Positions 43,749 to 52,963 of a stretch of 64,000 bases of DNA are shown in pieces. The stretch comes from JAYZQT01 sp036136335 (GTDB lineage: Bacteria > Pseudomonadota > Alphaproteobacteria > MPNO01 > UBA830), in assembly GCA_036136335.1 (NCBI GenBank), contig JAYZQT010000039.1:171279-235278 (forward strand), in the 5' to 3' direction. The first letter of the stretch is position 1; each line of letters begins with the position of its first letter. The notes under the pieces were generated by a model. It worked only from the letters and a program-made list of their open reading frames with translations. It had not been told where the DNA came from and ran no database searches. Made by a program: the position numbers and the translations under genes.

Positions 43749-44201
43749 CTATATTTCTTTCAGGTCTTTTAAAAGGCGGATCATTTTGACATGAGGAATT
43801 CCCGCTTCTTCGAATTCCACCCCTTCCTGAACAAAACCTAATTTGCGATAGAAGGGCTCAGCGTAGGATTGAGCGTGCAGTAATCCTAATGTGTGCCCGT
43901 CACCGGCCGCGTCTACCATAGCCCGGTGCATTAGCGCTCGCCCAATGTTGCTGCCGCGATGGTTCTGGAGAACCGCCACACGCTCGAATTTGGCCACTTC
44001 GGGCCGGATTGATCGTGTTCGAGCCGTCCCGACAGGGTAATTGCCCAGGCGTGCCAGCAAATGACGACACACGTCGTCCAGTCCGTCGAATTCCAGTTCC
44101 AGACTGACTTTCTGTTCTGTGCAGAAAACCTCATTGCGGATGTTCATGCAGGCCTCCATCTCGATGGAAGTTAGCGCTCCTGAAATATCGAGACCCAGCA
44201 T
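43749..44201 (-). CDS. GNAT-family N-acetyltransferase
   Basis: A 150-residue acetyltransferase. FERVAVLQNHRGSNIGRALM is the acetyl-CoA pyrophosphate loop (motif A), AQSYAEPFYRKLGFVQ follows, and the start VFCTEQKVSLELEFDGLDD matches the well-known VFxxEQ subgroup. The ATG at 44201 follows a purine-rich GGGGGC; the frame reaches 44264 without a site. It is divergent from the FMN reductase gene across about 150 bases. Confidence 0.88.
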   Translation of the reverse strand: MLGLDISGALTSIEMEACMNIRNEVFCTEQKVSLELEFDGLDDVCRHLLARLGNYPVGTARTRSIRPEVAKFERVAVLQNHRGSNIGRALMHRAMVDAAGDGHTLGLLHAQSYAEPFYRKLGFVQEGVEFEEAGIPHVKMIRLLKDLKEI

Positions 44202-44347
44202 TATGCCCCCAAGGCGTTGCTCACGCTTAATAATAAAGAAATGTATATTAACTTGCCTAGTCAATTTTGGAGGTCTTGGACAATTGGACGGGTATTACTT
44301 TGATCGCTATGTTCGCGCGGACAAAACAAATTTAAGGAAAGACACGT

Positions 44348-44905
44348 ATGAATATTTTTGTTTATTCGGCGTCGCTCCGTGCCGACTCCGTTAATCTTAA
44401 ACTGTCTAGGTTGATCGCGGGCATTCTGGAAGCCAATGGGGCAGACGTGGATTTTGCCCGGATAAATGACTTTGAAATGCCGTTATATGACTTCGATGTT
44501 CAGCAATCCGCAGGAATTCCCGAAGGTGCTGTGACACTGGGGGAGCGGATTAGCGCAGCTGACGGCATGATATTAACGACACCCGAATACAACTGGTTGC
44601 CGCCGGCGACCATCAAAAATGCGATTGATTGGCTTTCCCGGTTGCAGCCCGTGCCACTTGACGGGAAGTCTGTCTTTCTGACTTCTGCAAGTCCGTCACT
44701 TGTTGGAGGAGTGAGGGGCCTGACAAGTCTTCGAATTTCATTTGAGTCACTTGGCACATGGGTTTATCCACGAATGTTTACCCTCGCGCAGGCGCCCCAG
44801 GCGTTTGACGACGATGGGAAAATTGCCGACGAGGCTCTTTCCGAAATGCTAGATAAAATGATCGCTGATTACTGCTCAGCGGCAGTAGCATTAAACAATC
44901 GGTAA
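44348..44905 (+). CDS. NADPH-dependent FMN reductase-family protein
   Basis: A 185-residue flavodoxin-fold reductase. SASLRADSVNLKLSRL binds the flavin phosphate, and TPEYNWLPPATIKNAIDWLSR is the family signature. It supplies reduced flavin or reduces quinones and azo compounds. It is the first gene of a plus-strand operon; the xanthine-dehydrogenase-family large subunit follows directly, ten bases after its stop. It could also feed the LLM monooxygenase at 17005, though that is only an inference from the absence of a nearer reductase. Confidence 0.93.
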   Translation: MNIFVYSASLRADSVNLKLSRLIAGILEANGADVDFARINDFEMPLYDFDVQQSAGIPEGAVTLGERISAADGMILTTPEYNWLPPATIKNAIDWLSRLQPVPLDGKSVFLTSASPSLVGGVRGLTSLRISFESLGTWVYPRMFTLAQAPQAFDDDGKIADEALSEMLDKMIADYCSAAVALNNR

Positions 44906-44915
44906 GGCAGAACCA

Positions 44916-47375
44916 ATTATCAGACAGGATAAAGCCAAGGGTTGGGTTGGCTCGCGGTATCCGCGAAGAGAAGACGCTGCGCTCCTTACAGGGAATGGGC
45001 GGTTTATCGATGATATGGAACCAGTCGCGGGCATTCGACACGCCGCGATCCTGCGGTCTCCCCATGCCCACGCGCAGCTTGTCCGTGTTGATACCAGTGA
45101 GGCGGAATTACTAGACGGTGTAGTCGGGGTTGTTACGGGTGCCGATATTCTGGATGTACTAAATCCGATACCCAGCGCGGTGCGGGTACCGATAAAATTT
45201 TTCCCCATTGGAATTGACAGGGTTCGTTATGTCGGGGAGCCGGTAGCAGTGATTGTCGCGGAAGACAGGTACATAGCTGAAGATGCGATGGAGTTGATCC
45301 ATGTCGAATACGAGCCGTTGCCTGCCAATGCAGATCCAGTTCTCGCGGCTGAAGACGGCGCAACCCTGATACATGATGATGTGGGATCTAACATCGTCCA
45401 CCAACGCACGTTTCGATACGGCGATCCGGAGGGCGCGTTTGCGAGGGCAGACAATGTGGTGTCGCTGAGTTGGCGGTATCCACGCTATTCTTCAACGCCG
45501 ATGGAAACCTATGGTCTTGTGGCCAGCTTTGAGCAACAGCCGGATAGATACACAATCTGGTCCAACTTTCAGGGCCCCTTCATTTTGCACGCTTTAATGA
45601 CGGGCGCATTGGGCGTCCCGGGAAATCGGTTGCGCCTCATAACATCGCCCCATTCCGGTGGCAGTTTTGGCATCAAACAAGCGATGTTTCCATATATGAC
45701 CCTGCTTTCTGCCTGTTCGCGTATCCTGGGTTGTCCTATCAAATGGATTGAAGACCGACTCGAGCACCTTGTTGGATCCTCAACAGCCTCAGATCGGGCG
45801 GATAGCGTCGAGGCTGCGTTCGCTTCCGATGGCGAATTACTTGGGTTAAGATTCCAAAATCTCGTCAATGTGGGTGCATTCATCCGTCCACCAGAGCCTG
45901 CTTCTGTTTACAGGATGCACTCAGCATCAAACGGCTGTTACCGGGTAAAAAACATCTATATCGAGAACCGTCTGGTGGTCACGAATACCACGCCGATCGG
46001 TTTGAACCGGGGGTATGGTGGGCCTCAATTCTATTACGCCCTTGAACGAATAATGGAGGCGGGCGCGAAGGAGATAGGAATTGACCCAGCGGAAATCCGA
46101 CGACGCAACTTCATACAGCCTGCCGAATTCCCCTATGACACACCAGCAGGATCCAAATACGATTCCGGAAACTATGAGGCCGGTCTCGACAAGGCGCTTG
46201 ATCTTGCATCGTATGAAACGCTGAAGGGTTTGCGGCAGAAAGCCCGGGCGGAGGGAAAGCTTTTTGGTATTGGTATGGCGGCAGGGGTCGAGCCATCAGG
46301 ATCGAATATGGCCTATGTTTCGTTAGCCCAGACGCCGGAAGAGCGGGCCAAATCGGGAGGACGGTCAGGAGGACTTGGCACCGCTACTGTCGCGATTGAT
46401 CCGTCAGGTTCTGTTACTGTTAAGACGGTGTCTACGCCAGCGGGGCAGGGGCATCAGACCGTTGCTGCGCAGGTGGTTGCGGACGTCCTTGGTTTGCGGC
46501 CCGATGAAATTGAGGTCGTCACCGATGTTGATACGCTAACCAGCGTCTGGTCACTTGCATCTGGAAATTACGCAAACAGGTTTTCCTCTGTGGTGATAGG
46601 TGCGATTGTCGAAAGTGCCAATAAGGTTGCAAAAAAAATCAAGTTGATTGCGGCAGAAAATCTCGAGGTTGCGCCGGAAGATATTGAACTTGTCGATGGC
46701 AGTGCCCGGGTCGTGGGTGTCCCGGAGAAAGCTGTGCCTGTCAGGCGTGTGGCTGCGCAAACTCATTGGCATCCAGCGGGTTTGCCTGAAGGCATGGAAC
46801 CCGGGCTGTTTGAAACCTCTATTTTGAATCCACCCATGCTCACGGCTCCTGATGGGCTGGACCGCGTCGCAAGTGCCGTTACATTTGGGTATGTCTTTGA
46901 TCTGGCTGCGGTGGAAATCAATCCCGCGACAGGCGAGATTGAAGTCGTGAAATACGTTTCTGTTCATGATGTTGGAAACATACTGAATGAACTGGTGGTG
47001 GAGGGGCAGATATATGGTGGGTTTGCTCACGGGCTGGCTGGCGCGCTGCTCGAAGAGTTTGTTTACGATTCAGGGGCTAATCCGCAAACCGGCACATTTG
47101 CGGACTATCTCTGCATTACCGCGCCGGAGGTACCGGAGCTGGCAATAGGACACATAAACACGCCGTCTCCGCATAATGCACTTGGAGCCAAGGGAATGGG
47201 GGACGGTTCTTCCATGTTGGCTCCCACCGCGATTGCGAATGCTGCCGCAGATGCTTTGGGGACCTTTGATATCAACCTGCCACTTACCCTTAACAAAACC
47301 TGGTCGAGGGCTAATGGGGAGGAATATATCCGCGCCGGCTGTATCCAGATGAAGTTTGGAGACGATGGGTCGTGA
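44916..47375 (+). CDS. Xanthine-dehydrogenase-family molybdenum subunit (large), probable ATT start
   Basis: The large subunit of a molybdenum hydroxylase, about 819 residues. The frame is conserved upstream of its first ATG (45015): the segment RREDAALLTGNGRFIDDM is the family's usual N-terminus. Between the previous stop in frame (44892) and 45015 there is no ATG, GTG or TTG. ATT at 44916 lies eight bases after AAGG (44904-44907), so I take ATT as start; ATC at 44919 is the alternative. Motifs for the cofactor include GLNRGYGGPQ and GAKGMGDGS. It lacks the AYRCSFR loop of true CO dehydrogenase. Its stop overlaps the FAD subunit in a GTGA. Confidence 0.88.
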   Translation: MIRQDKAKGWVGSRYPRREDAALLTGNGRFIDDMEPVAGIRHAAILRSPHAHAQLVRVDTSEAELLDGVVGVVTGADILDVLNPIPSAVRVPIKFFPIGIDRVRYVGEPVAVIVAEDRYIAEDAMELIHVEYEPLPANADPVLAAEDGATLIHDDVGSNIVHQRTFRYGDPEGAFARADNVVSLSWRYPRYSSTPMETYGLVASFEQQPDRYTIWSNFQGPFILHALMTGALGVPGNRLRLITSPHSGGSFGIKQAMFPYMTLLSACSRILGCPIKWIEDRLEHLVGSSTASDRADSVEAAFASDGELLGLRFQNLVNVGAFIRPPEPASVYRMHSASNGCYRVKNIYIENRLVVTNTTPIGLNRGYGGPQFYYALERIMEAGAKEIGIDPAEIRRRNFIQPAEFPYDTPAGSKYDSGNYEAGLDKALDLASYETLKGLRQKARAEGKLFGIGMAAGVEPSGSNMAYVSLAQTPEERAKSGGRSGGLGTATVAIDPSGSVTVKTVSTPAGQGHQTVAAQVVADVLGLRPDEIEVVTDVDTLTSVWSLASGNYANRFSSVVIGAIVESANKVAKKIKLIAAENLEVAPEDIELVDGSARVVGVPEKAVPVRRVAAQTHWHPAGLPEGMEPGLFETSILNPPMLTAPDGLDRVASAVTFGYVFDLAAVEINPATGEIEVVKYVSVHDVGNILNELVVEGQIYGGFAHGLAGALLEEFVYDSGANPQTGTFADYLCITAPEVPELAIGHINTPSPHNALGAKGMGDGSSMLAPTAIANAAADALGTFDINLPLTLNKTWSRANGEEYIRAGCIQMKFGDDGS

Positions 47376-48256
47376 AACCTGTAGCGTTCGAATACTGCCG
47401 CCCGGACACGATAGAAGAAGCCTTAGAGCTATTGGATGAATTTGGCGGGGACGGGGTCCCAATTTCAGGGGGCCTTTCGCTCGGAGCAATGCTGAACATG
47501 CGACTGGTTCGTCCGGTGGCGCTGATTGACATAAACGGGCTAGCAGACCTCTCGGGCATTGAGATTAGCGGTGAAACATTATGGACCGGCGCGATGGTAC
47601 GGCAGGCGATGGCACTGAAATGTGAGAACCTGATTTCACAGGTGCCCCTTCTGGGCATGGCCCTGCCGTACGTGGGTCATTATCAAACTCGATCGCGCGG
47701 AACACTGGGCGGATCGGTCGCCCATGCTGATCCCAGTGCGGAAATTCCATTAATATTGGTGACCCTCGGGGGGAGTGTCGCATTGCGCTCTTCGAATGCG
47801 CAACGAGAGGTCCTTGCGGGTGACTTTTTCCATGGTTTGCTGACCACCGACCGACAGGATGACGAACTAATCACAGGTATTGTTTGGCCTAAACGGCGCA
47901 ATAACACGGGGTATGCATTCGAAGAAATTGCGCAGCGACACGGTGATTTCGCGATTACGGCGGTTGCGGTCGAAATAACGATTTCTGATGATTCGACTAT
48001 AGCCCGGTTGTCGTTTGGGCTTGGCGGGGTTGAGGACCGGCCTTTCCTGGCCAACACGGAAACATTTATTGGCAGGACTGCGAACGCGGAAACCGCGTCA
48101 GAAATTGCGAACACTGTTGCCGACGCGGTTGATCCAATGGTCGATTTGCAGGCGAACGCGAATTATCGTCGTCAGCTGGTTAGGGTTTTAGGAAAACGGA
48201 CCCTCACTAGGGCGATCAGCCACGTTATTGGGCAAGACAGGGTGCATGATGCTTAG
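47372..48256 (+). CDS. Xanthine-dehydrogenase-family FAD subunit (medium)
   Basis: A 294-residue FAD-binding subunit. ISGGLSLGAMLNMRLVRP and TLGGSVAHADPSAEIP bind FAD in the way of CoxM-type proteins. It begins with a GTG overlapping the large subunit's stop (GTGA) and its end overlaps the next subunit. The order here is large, medium, small, unlike the medium-small-large order of most CO dehydrogenases. It passes electrons from the iron-sulfur subunit to an acceptor. Confidence 0.94.
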   Translation: MKPVAFEYCRPDTIEEALELLDEFGGDGVPISGGLSLGAMLNMRLVRPVALIDINGLADLSGIEISGETLWTGAMVRQAMALKCENLISQVPLLGMALPYVGHYQTRSRGTLGGSVAHADPSAEIPLILVTLGGSVALRSSNAQREVLAGDFFHGLLTTDRQDDELITGIVWPKRRNNTGYAFEEIAQRHGDFAITAVAVEITISDDSTIARLSFGLGGVEDRPFLANTETFIGRTANAETASEIANTVADAVDPMVDLQANANYRRQLVRVLGKRTLTRAISHVIGQDRVHDA

Positions 48257-48734
48257 GATCAAGCCGGACCAGAAGCAACGTATCTCTCTAATGGTGAATG
48301 GCAAGAACTACAGTGGTTATGCTCAACCACGAATGCTTCTAACGGATTTCCTTCGGCACGAGCTCAATCTGTTTGGCACGCACGTTGGCTGCGAGCACGG
48401 GGTCTGCGGTGCCTGCACCATAATTGTTGATGACGTCGCGACCCGCAGCTGTTTGAGGTATGCTGTCCAATGTGACGGGCTCGAATTGTGGACGGTAGAG
48501 GGTCTCGCTGATCCCGATGGAACTCTCAACAACCTTCAGCGGGCATTTAACGAAAATGGTGCCCTTCAATGCGGGTTTTGTACTGCAGGCATACTGATGT
48601 CAGCGACAAAGTTTCTCGAAGAAAATGCCAAGCCTACGAAAAAAGAGGTTCAGGATATGCTTTCGGGGCATATATGCCGTTGTACCGGGTACACACAAAT
48701 CATACGCGCAATTCTTCAGGCGAGTGGTCAGTGA
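48249..48734 (+). CDS. Xanthine-dehydrogenase-family [2Fe-2S] subunit (small)
   Basis: A subunit of about 161 residues with two [2Fe-2S] clusters. The first is bound by GCEHGVCGACTI plus a later cysteine; the second by GFCTAG and CRCTGY. It carries electrons from molybdenum to FAD. Two adjacent ATGs (48246 and 48249) lie inside the end of the FAD-subunit gene, and either can be the start. Its stop overlaps the acyl-CoA ligase start in a GTGA. Confidence 0.95.
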   Translation: MLRIKPDQKQRISLMVNGKNYSGYAQPRMLLTDFLRHELNLFGTHVGCEHGVCGACTIIVDDVATRSCLRYAVQCDGLELWTVEGLADPDGTLNNLQRAFNENGALQCGFCTAGILMSATKFLEENAKPTKKEVQDMLSGHICRCTGYTQIIRAILQASGQ

Positions 48735-50275
48735 ACCTTGGTACGGTTTTTCATCGCCACGTATTGCGCGAACCCCGCGCGGTCGCGATTGTTGACGGCG
48801 AAATCCGCAAAACCTATGGGGAATGGTATTCAGAAATTCTATCGGTCGCCGGAGGATTGAAACTTAAGGGATTAAATCCCGGTGATCATTTCGTCGTCCT
48901 TTTGTCGAACAGGTTTGAGACCGCCACGCTCTACTGGGCCTGCCAGATCCTGGGGGTAGTTTTCACTCCTTTTAACTGGCGCGCCAGTGCGGTCGAGATC
49001 ACCTACGTTCTGGAAGATGCTGACGCTGTTGCTGTTGCCTTTGAAAAACGCTCTGGAGAGGCAGCGGGTGCCGCTATATCTGAACTCGGTGGTGCGGATA
49101 TAATGACGTTCGATGTTGATGGTGGGGACTTTGAGGCACTGCTGGCTTCGGGTTCCGTCTGCGGGCCGTCGTCAGGTGGCGAAGATGAGGTATGTCTGAT
49201 GCTTTATACTTCCGGGACCACTGGTCGCCCTAAAGGCGTGCCACGGTCCCATCGCGCCGAACGCCTGGCAGCCAGCCATTGCGTATCACAACTTTATTAC
49301 AAGCGCGGAGAATCGACATTGGGCGTGATGCCCATGTTCCACACTATGGGTGTTCGTTCGATCCTTATGTGTATGATTCTGAACAGTAAATTCGTGTGTC
49401 TGGCCACTTGGGAGCCGGAACAGGCAATGCGCCTCATCGAGGTCGAGAATATCGATACCCTCTTCCTGGTACCCACGATGTTTCATGACATTGTCAATAA
49501 TACAGCGCGCGCTGATTACGATCTGTCTTCTGCTAAGAATATTGCTTATGCGGGCATGACAATGACATCCGCACTAACCGCTCTTTGTAATTCGGAATTG
49601 AAGCCCAAACATTTTCTTAACTTTTATGGTTCCAGTGAGATTTTCTGCTTTGCCGTCTGCGACCACGTGGCGGACAAACCGGGGTGTGCAGGGCGCGCGG
49701 GTATTGGGCAGATCATTCGGATTGTTGAACCTGATCCCGATGGTGGCAGTGGTCCCGACGATGTCGTAAGCGATGGGATCTCCGGGGAAATCATCGCGCC
49801 GATGAACGGGATGGAGGCATTTTCTGGATATTGGAAGAGGCCCGACGCAGATGCAAAATCAATCCGAGAAGGCTGGTATTTTACTGGCGATCTGGGGTAC
49901 TTCGACAATGAAGGGGAACTATATGTGGTTGGCAGGGTCGACGATATGGTTATCTCCGGAGGGGAAAATATCTATCCTGAAGAAGTTGAGGACGTTCTGG
50001 CAAAGTCACCCCTCGTTAAACAGGCCGCAGTAGTAGGTATGCCGGATGAGCGAATGGGATCGCGGATCGTCGCATTCATTGAGCCGGTGTCGGCAGAGTG
50101 TTCGGCGGATGCGCTGGATGCCTGGTGCCTGGACAGCACGTTGGCACGCTTCAAACGGCCCCGGTCATACGTTTTTGTCAGGCAGATACCTCGTTCCGCT
50201 GCAGGAAAACTTCTTCGCAGATTTCTGCGCGAAGGTGATTACGAAACGTTACCGGCCTATCAGTCAACGCTTTAA
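48731..50275 (+). CDS. AMP-binding acyl/aryl-CoA ligase
   Basis: A 514-residue adenylate-forming enzyme. The P-loop motif YTSGTTGRPKGVPRSH is near residues 160-175, NFYGSSE is the acyl-site motif near 298, GWYFTGDLGYFD follows near 380, and the catalytic lysine segment SAAGKLLRR ends it. It would activate a carboxylic acid as its CoA thioester. The start is the GTG at 48731 overlapping the previous stop; the frame extends upstream to 48569 but runs inside the [2Fe-2S] subunit. With the hydroxylase before it and the hydratase after it, it forms an acid-degradation operon. Confidence 0.94.
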   Translation: MNLGTVFHRHVLREPRAVAIVDGEIRKTYGEWYSEILSVAGGLKLKGLNPGDHFVVLLSNRFETATLYWACQILGVVFTPFNWRASAVEITYVLEDADAVAVAFEKRSGEAAGAAISELGGADIMTFDVDGGDFEALLASGSVCGPSSGGEDEVCLMLYTSGTTGRPKGVPRSHRAERLAASHCVSQLYYKRGESTLGVMPMFHTMGVRSILMCMILNSKFVCLATWEPEQAMRLIEVENIDTLFLVPTMFHDIVNNTARADYDLSSAKNIAYAGMTMTSALTALCNSELKPKHFLNFYGSSEIFCFAVCDHVADKPGCAGRAGIGQIIRIVEPDPDGGSGPDDVVSDGISGEIIAPMNGMEAFSGYWKRPDADAKSIREGWYFTGDLGYFDNEGELYVVGRVDDMVISGGENIYPEEVEDVLAKSPLVKQAAVVGMPDERMGSRIVAFIEPVSAECSADALDAWCLDSTLARFKRPRSYVFVRQIPRSAAGKLLRRFLREGDYETLPAYQSTL

Positions 50276-50289
50276 TCTGGGAAAAAAAT

Positions 50290-51105
50290 ATGACAGAGAG
50301 AAATTACTCAAAACAACGGGCGTCTGCCCTAGCGGTGCTTGATGGCCTCCGTGTTGATGTCGATACGGAAAAGCGGATCGGCTATTTGATTCTAGACCGG
50401 GCTCCCCTTAACCTTGTTTCCTACCAGGGTCGGCATCAGATCCGGGCTATAATTGAGGAGATGGATCAAGATCCCGAAGTTGGAGTGATTGTTATCAAAG
50501 GTGCTAATGGCGTTTATACATCCGGCGGTGATGTGAAGGCTTTCCCTGAAATTCCAAAGAACAAAATGTCGGATCTTCACTGGGATATTGGAGCGCCGGA
50601 ACGCGCGGAAAAGCCAGTTATCTGTGCCATGGAGAAATACGGATTTGGTGTTGGCTTCGAACTCGCTATGGCATGTGATTTCCGGTTTGCGACTAAAGAA
50701 ACCCTTGTGGGTCTGCCCGAAAGTTCATTGGGTCAGATGCCCGGGTCTGGTGGAAGTGTCCGGGTGGCACGGATAGCCGGCCTTACACGTGCCAAGGATA
50801 TGGTAATGCTTGGAACCCGTATCTCCGCGAACAAGGCGCTGGACTGGGGTTTGCTGACCGGCGTTGCGGACGACACCGACAGTATGCATGAGTTGGTAGA
50901 GCGGTATGCGGCAAAGTTGAATGCTCTTTCATCCACGGCTATAGCATCTCTCAAGAAAGTTCTAAACTCGGCTTATGATGCCCCGCTAAAGACAGCGTTG
51001 GAAGTTGAAGGGCATTCATATGAGAAGCTGCGATGGACGGCAGACTACGCAGAAGGGATTACTGCTTTTTCGGAGAAACGAAAACCAGATTTTAAGGGAG
51101 AGTAG
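50290..51105 (+). CDS. Enoyl-CoA hydratase/isomerase-family protein
   Basis: A 271-residue crotonase-family enzyme. GVYTSGGDVKAFPE and EKYGFGVGFELAMACDFRFA form the oxyanion-hole strands, and LPESSLGQMPGSGGSVRV is the substrate region. The usual second glutamate position is kept in LPESSLG. It follows the CoA ligase by 14 bases and likely acts on the CoA ester it produces. It may hydrate, isomerise or cleave a ring. Confidence 0.93.
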   Translation: MTERNYSKQRASALAVLDGLRVDVDTEKRIGYLILDRAPLNLVSYQGRHQIRAIIEEMDQDPEVGVIVIKGANGVYTSGGDVKAFPEIPKNKMSDLHWDIGAPERAEKPVICAMEKYGFGVGFELAMACDFRFATKETLVGLPESSLGQMPGSGGSVRVARIAGLTRAKDMVMLGTRISANKALDWGLLTGVADDTDSMHELVERYAAKLNALSSTAIASLKKVLNSAYDAPLKTALEVEGHSYEKLRWTADYAEGITAFSEKRKPDFKGE

Positions 51106-51139
51106 CTTCACTAAGCCCGCATTTTTTTGTTTTTTTTTA
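51105..51139 (+). terminator. Possible terminator with long T-tract
   Basis: GCTT-CACT-AAGC forms a small stem directly at the stop of the hydratase gene, followed by CCGCA and then two runs of T (seven and nine) broken by one G. The stem is short, but the T-tract is the longest in the window and sits at an operon end. Confidence 0.4.
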
Positions 51140-51250
51140 ATGTTTTTCGAACATAATTGCGAGCAAGGGTTTACTTTCAAAGACATTCATAAATTAAAGC
51201 AAAACTGACAGCCCATTCACTGAATAAAATTGGATAGCGATCATACCGGA

Positions 51251-52876
51251 ATGAATAGAGCGGAGCGACGTCGCGAGCTTAGGAGAATGCAAAAGCAGGC
51301 CGCTGCTGGTGCCCGGCGAGACGCAAATGATGGCGGCGCATTAGAGGCAGCCAGGCAGGTGCTGGAAGATGCAAAAAGATTGCATAACTCTGGTAAACGT
51401 TCTGAAGCGGTATCAATCTATAAAGAAATTCTCTCGTCCATACCTAATCAGCCTGAGGTTCTCCATCTGCTGGGGATAGCTGTGTTTCAAGAGGGCAAGG
51501 ACGTCGAAGCTGCGGCGTTTCTGGAAAAATCTATTAATTTCTGCTCCGAGCGTGCCGACGTTCATAATGACTTGGGAAATATTTATACCAAACTTGAAAA
51601 TTTTGAGAAAGCGATTGAGCGGTTTGAGGCCGCCGTTGAATTGCAACGAGATTTTGCAGATGCTCATTACAATCTTGGCTATGCGCATATGCGCTTAAAT
51701 CGACTTGATGCAGCGGTAGTAAATTTCGAAACTGCAATTGAGTTAGACCCCACGAACGCGAAATCACAGAACACTTTAGGCATAGTGTTGAAAGACTTGG
51801 GAGCTTTTGAAAAGGCCCTTATTTGCTTCGAAAAAGCGTTATCTCTGAATCCGGTTTACATGCAGCCATACACCAACATCGGGGTCACGCTTTTGGCCTT
51901 GGGACGGCGTGATGAAGCCCTTAAGTATCTGAAACAATCAGTTGAAAACGCTAGGGGAAAAAATGTAGCGGTTCAGCCCCAAAGAGAGGCGGAATACATA
52001 ACGCTAACGAAAATCTCACATGATATTGAACAATTTGAATATTTGGCCGAGCTTGGTGTCGATGGATGCCGTTTCAAGCGTCTTGCAACAGCATATGCAG
52101 ATATCAAGGCAGAAATTAAATGGCCGAATAAGAGAACGGCTTTGGTTCGTCTGAAGCCTAAGCACAAAAAAGCACTAGACAATACCTACGTGCGCCCTAT
52201 TCATGTTCTTAAGGGCGCCTCGGTGGCTGGGTCCGCGTTGAATAGTGCCCTAAATACGCGGGACATTACCGTTGCGTATAACAAGCGCGCGCCGGGCATG
52301 ACTTATATAGACGACTTTCTATCCAAGGATGCGCTCGATGAGCTAAATCAATACCTTCTACAAAGCACAATTTGGTTTAAGTATAATTACTCTGGAGGGT
52401 ATTTGGGCGCCATGTTTGCTGATGGTTTGGCTTGCCCGATACTATTACAAATTGCAGAAAATACCCGGAGAGCTTTCCCTGAACTTTTGGAATTTCATCC
52501 GCTTACGCAATTATGGGCCTATAAGTACGATCAAGCATTGTACGGAATCGGTTTGCATGCTGACTTTGCCGCGGTCAATCTTAATTTTTGGGTAACGCCA
52601 ACTTCAGCAAACCTGAACCCTTCGTCAGGAGGGTTGGTCGTATATGATACTGAGGCACCTTTGTCCTTGAACTTTGATGCTTACAACAAAAACCCTGATC
52701 TCATTAAAAAATTTCTCCTTGAGAACAAAAGTGAGAAAATGGTAGTTCCCTATGCTCAGAATCGTGCAGTTTTATTTAATTCGAACTTGTTTCATGAGAC
52801 GGACACTATCAACTTTAAAAAAGGTTACGAAAACCGCAGGATTAATATAACGATGTTATTCGGTAAGCGGTGCTAG
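51251..52876 (+). CDS. TPR-repeat protein with 2OG-Fe(II) oxygenase-like C-terminal domain
   Basis: A 541-residue protein. It opens with the basic MNRAERRRELRRMQK tail, then about six TPRs (residues 35-230) such as ADAHYNLGYAHMRLNRLDAA. The C-terminal domain (about 335-540) has IDDFLSKDALDELNQYLL, the putative iron pair in GLHADFAAVN (H-x-D) and the later LFHETDT histidine followed by an arginine in NRRINI. This is the pattern of the putative 2-oxoglutarate oxygenase family seen after TPRs. The start at 51251 is preferred to a TTG at 51230. The gene is AT-rich compared with its neighbours. It may hydroxylate a protein or surface component; the target is unknown. Confidence 0.83.
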   Translation: MNRAERRRELRRMQKQAAAGARRDANDGGALEAARQVLEDAKRLHNSGKRSEAVSIYKEILSSIPNQPEVLHLLGIAVFQEGKDVEAAAFLEKSINFCSERADVHNDLGNIYTKLENFEKAIERFEAAVELQRDFADAHYNLGYAHMRLNRLDAAVVNFETAIELDPTNAKSQNTLGIVLKDLGAFEKALICFEKALSLNPVYMQPYTNIGVTLLALGRRDEALKYLKQSVENARGKNVAVQPQREAEYITLTKISHDIEQFEYLAELGVDGCRFKRLATAYADIKAEIKWPNKRTALVRLKPKHKKALDNTYVRPIHVLKGASVAGSALNSALNTRDITVAYNKRAPGMTYIDDFLSKDALDELNQYLLQSTIWFKYNYSGGYLGAMFADGLACPILLQIAENTRRAFPELLEFHPLTQLWAYKYDQALYGIGLHADFAAVNLNFWVTPTSANLNPSSGGLVVYDTEAPLSLNFDAYNKNPDLIKKFLLENKSEKMVVPYAQNRAVLFNSNLFHETDTINFKKGYENRRINITMLFGKRC

Positions 52877-52877
52877 A

Positions 52878-52903
52878 TGGTGTAAGTGTTGCCACTCATA
52901 CCA
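52878..52903. terminator. Possible bidirectional terminator
   Basis: TGGTGTAAGTG-TTGC-CACTCATACCA can fold as a stem with AGTG/CACT and TGGT/ACCA paired across small bulges. It lies between two convergent genes. No U-tract follows. Confidence 0.35.
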
Positions 52904-52963
52904 CTCTAAGAGATTTGGTTCTCAAGTAGCGCTTCTATGCTCTATAAATTTGACACTTTGGTC

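Noticed and set aside
44916..48734. Aerobic CO dehydrogenase (form I) for the three-subunit enzyme
   Set aside because: The large subunit has NRGYGGPQ at the active loop instead of AYRCSFR, and subunit order differs, so a CO dehydrogenase call is not supported.
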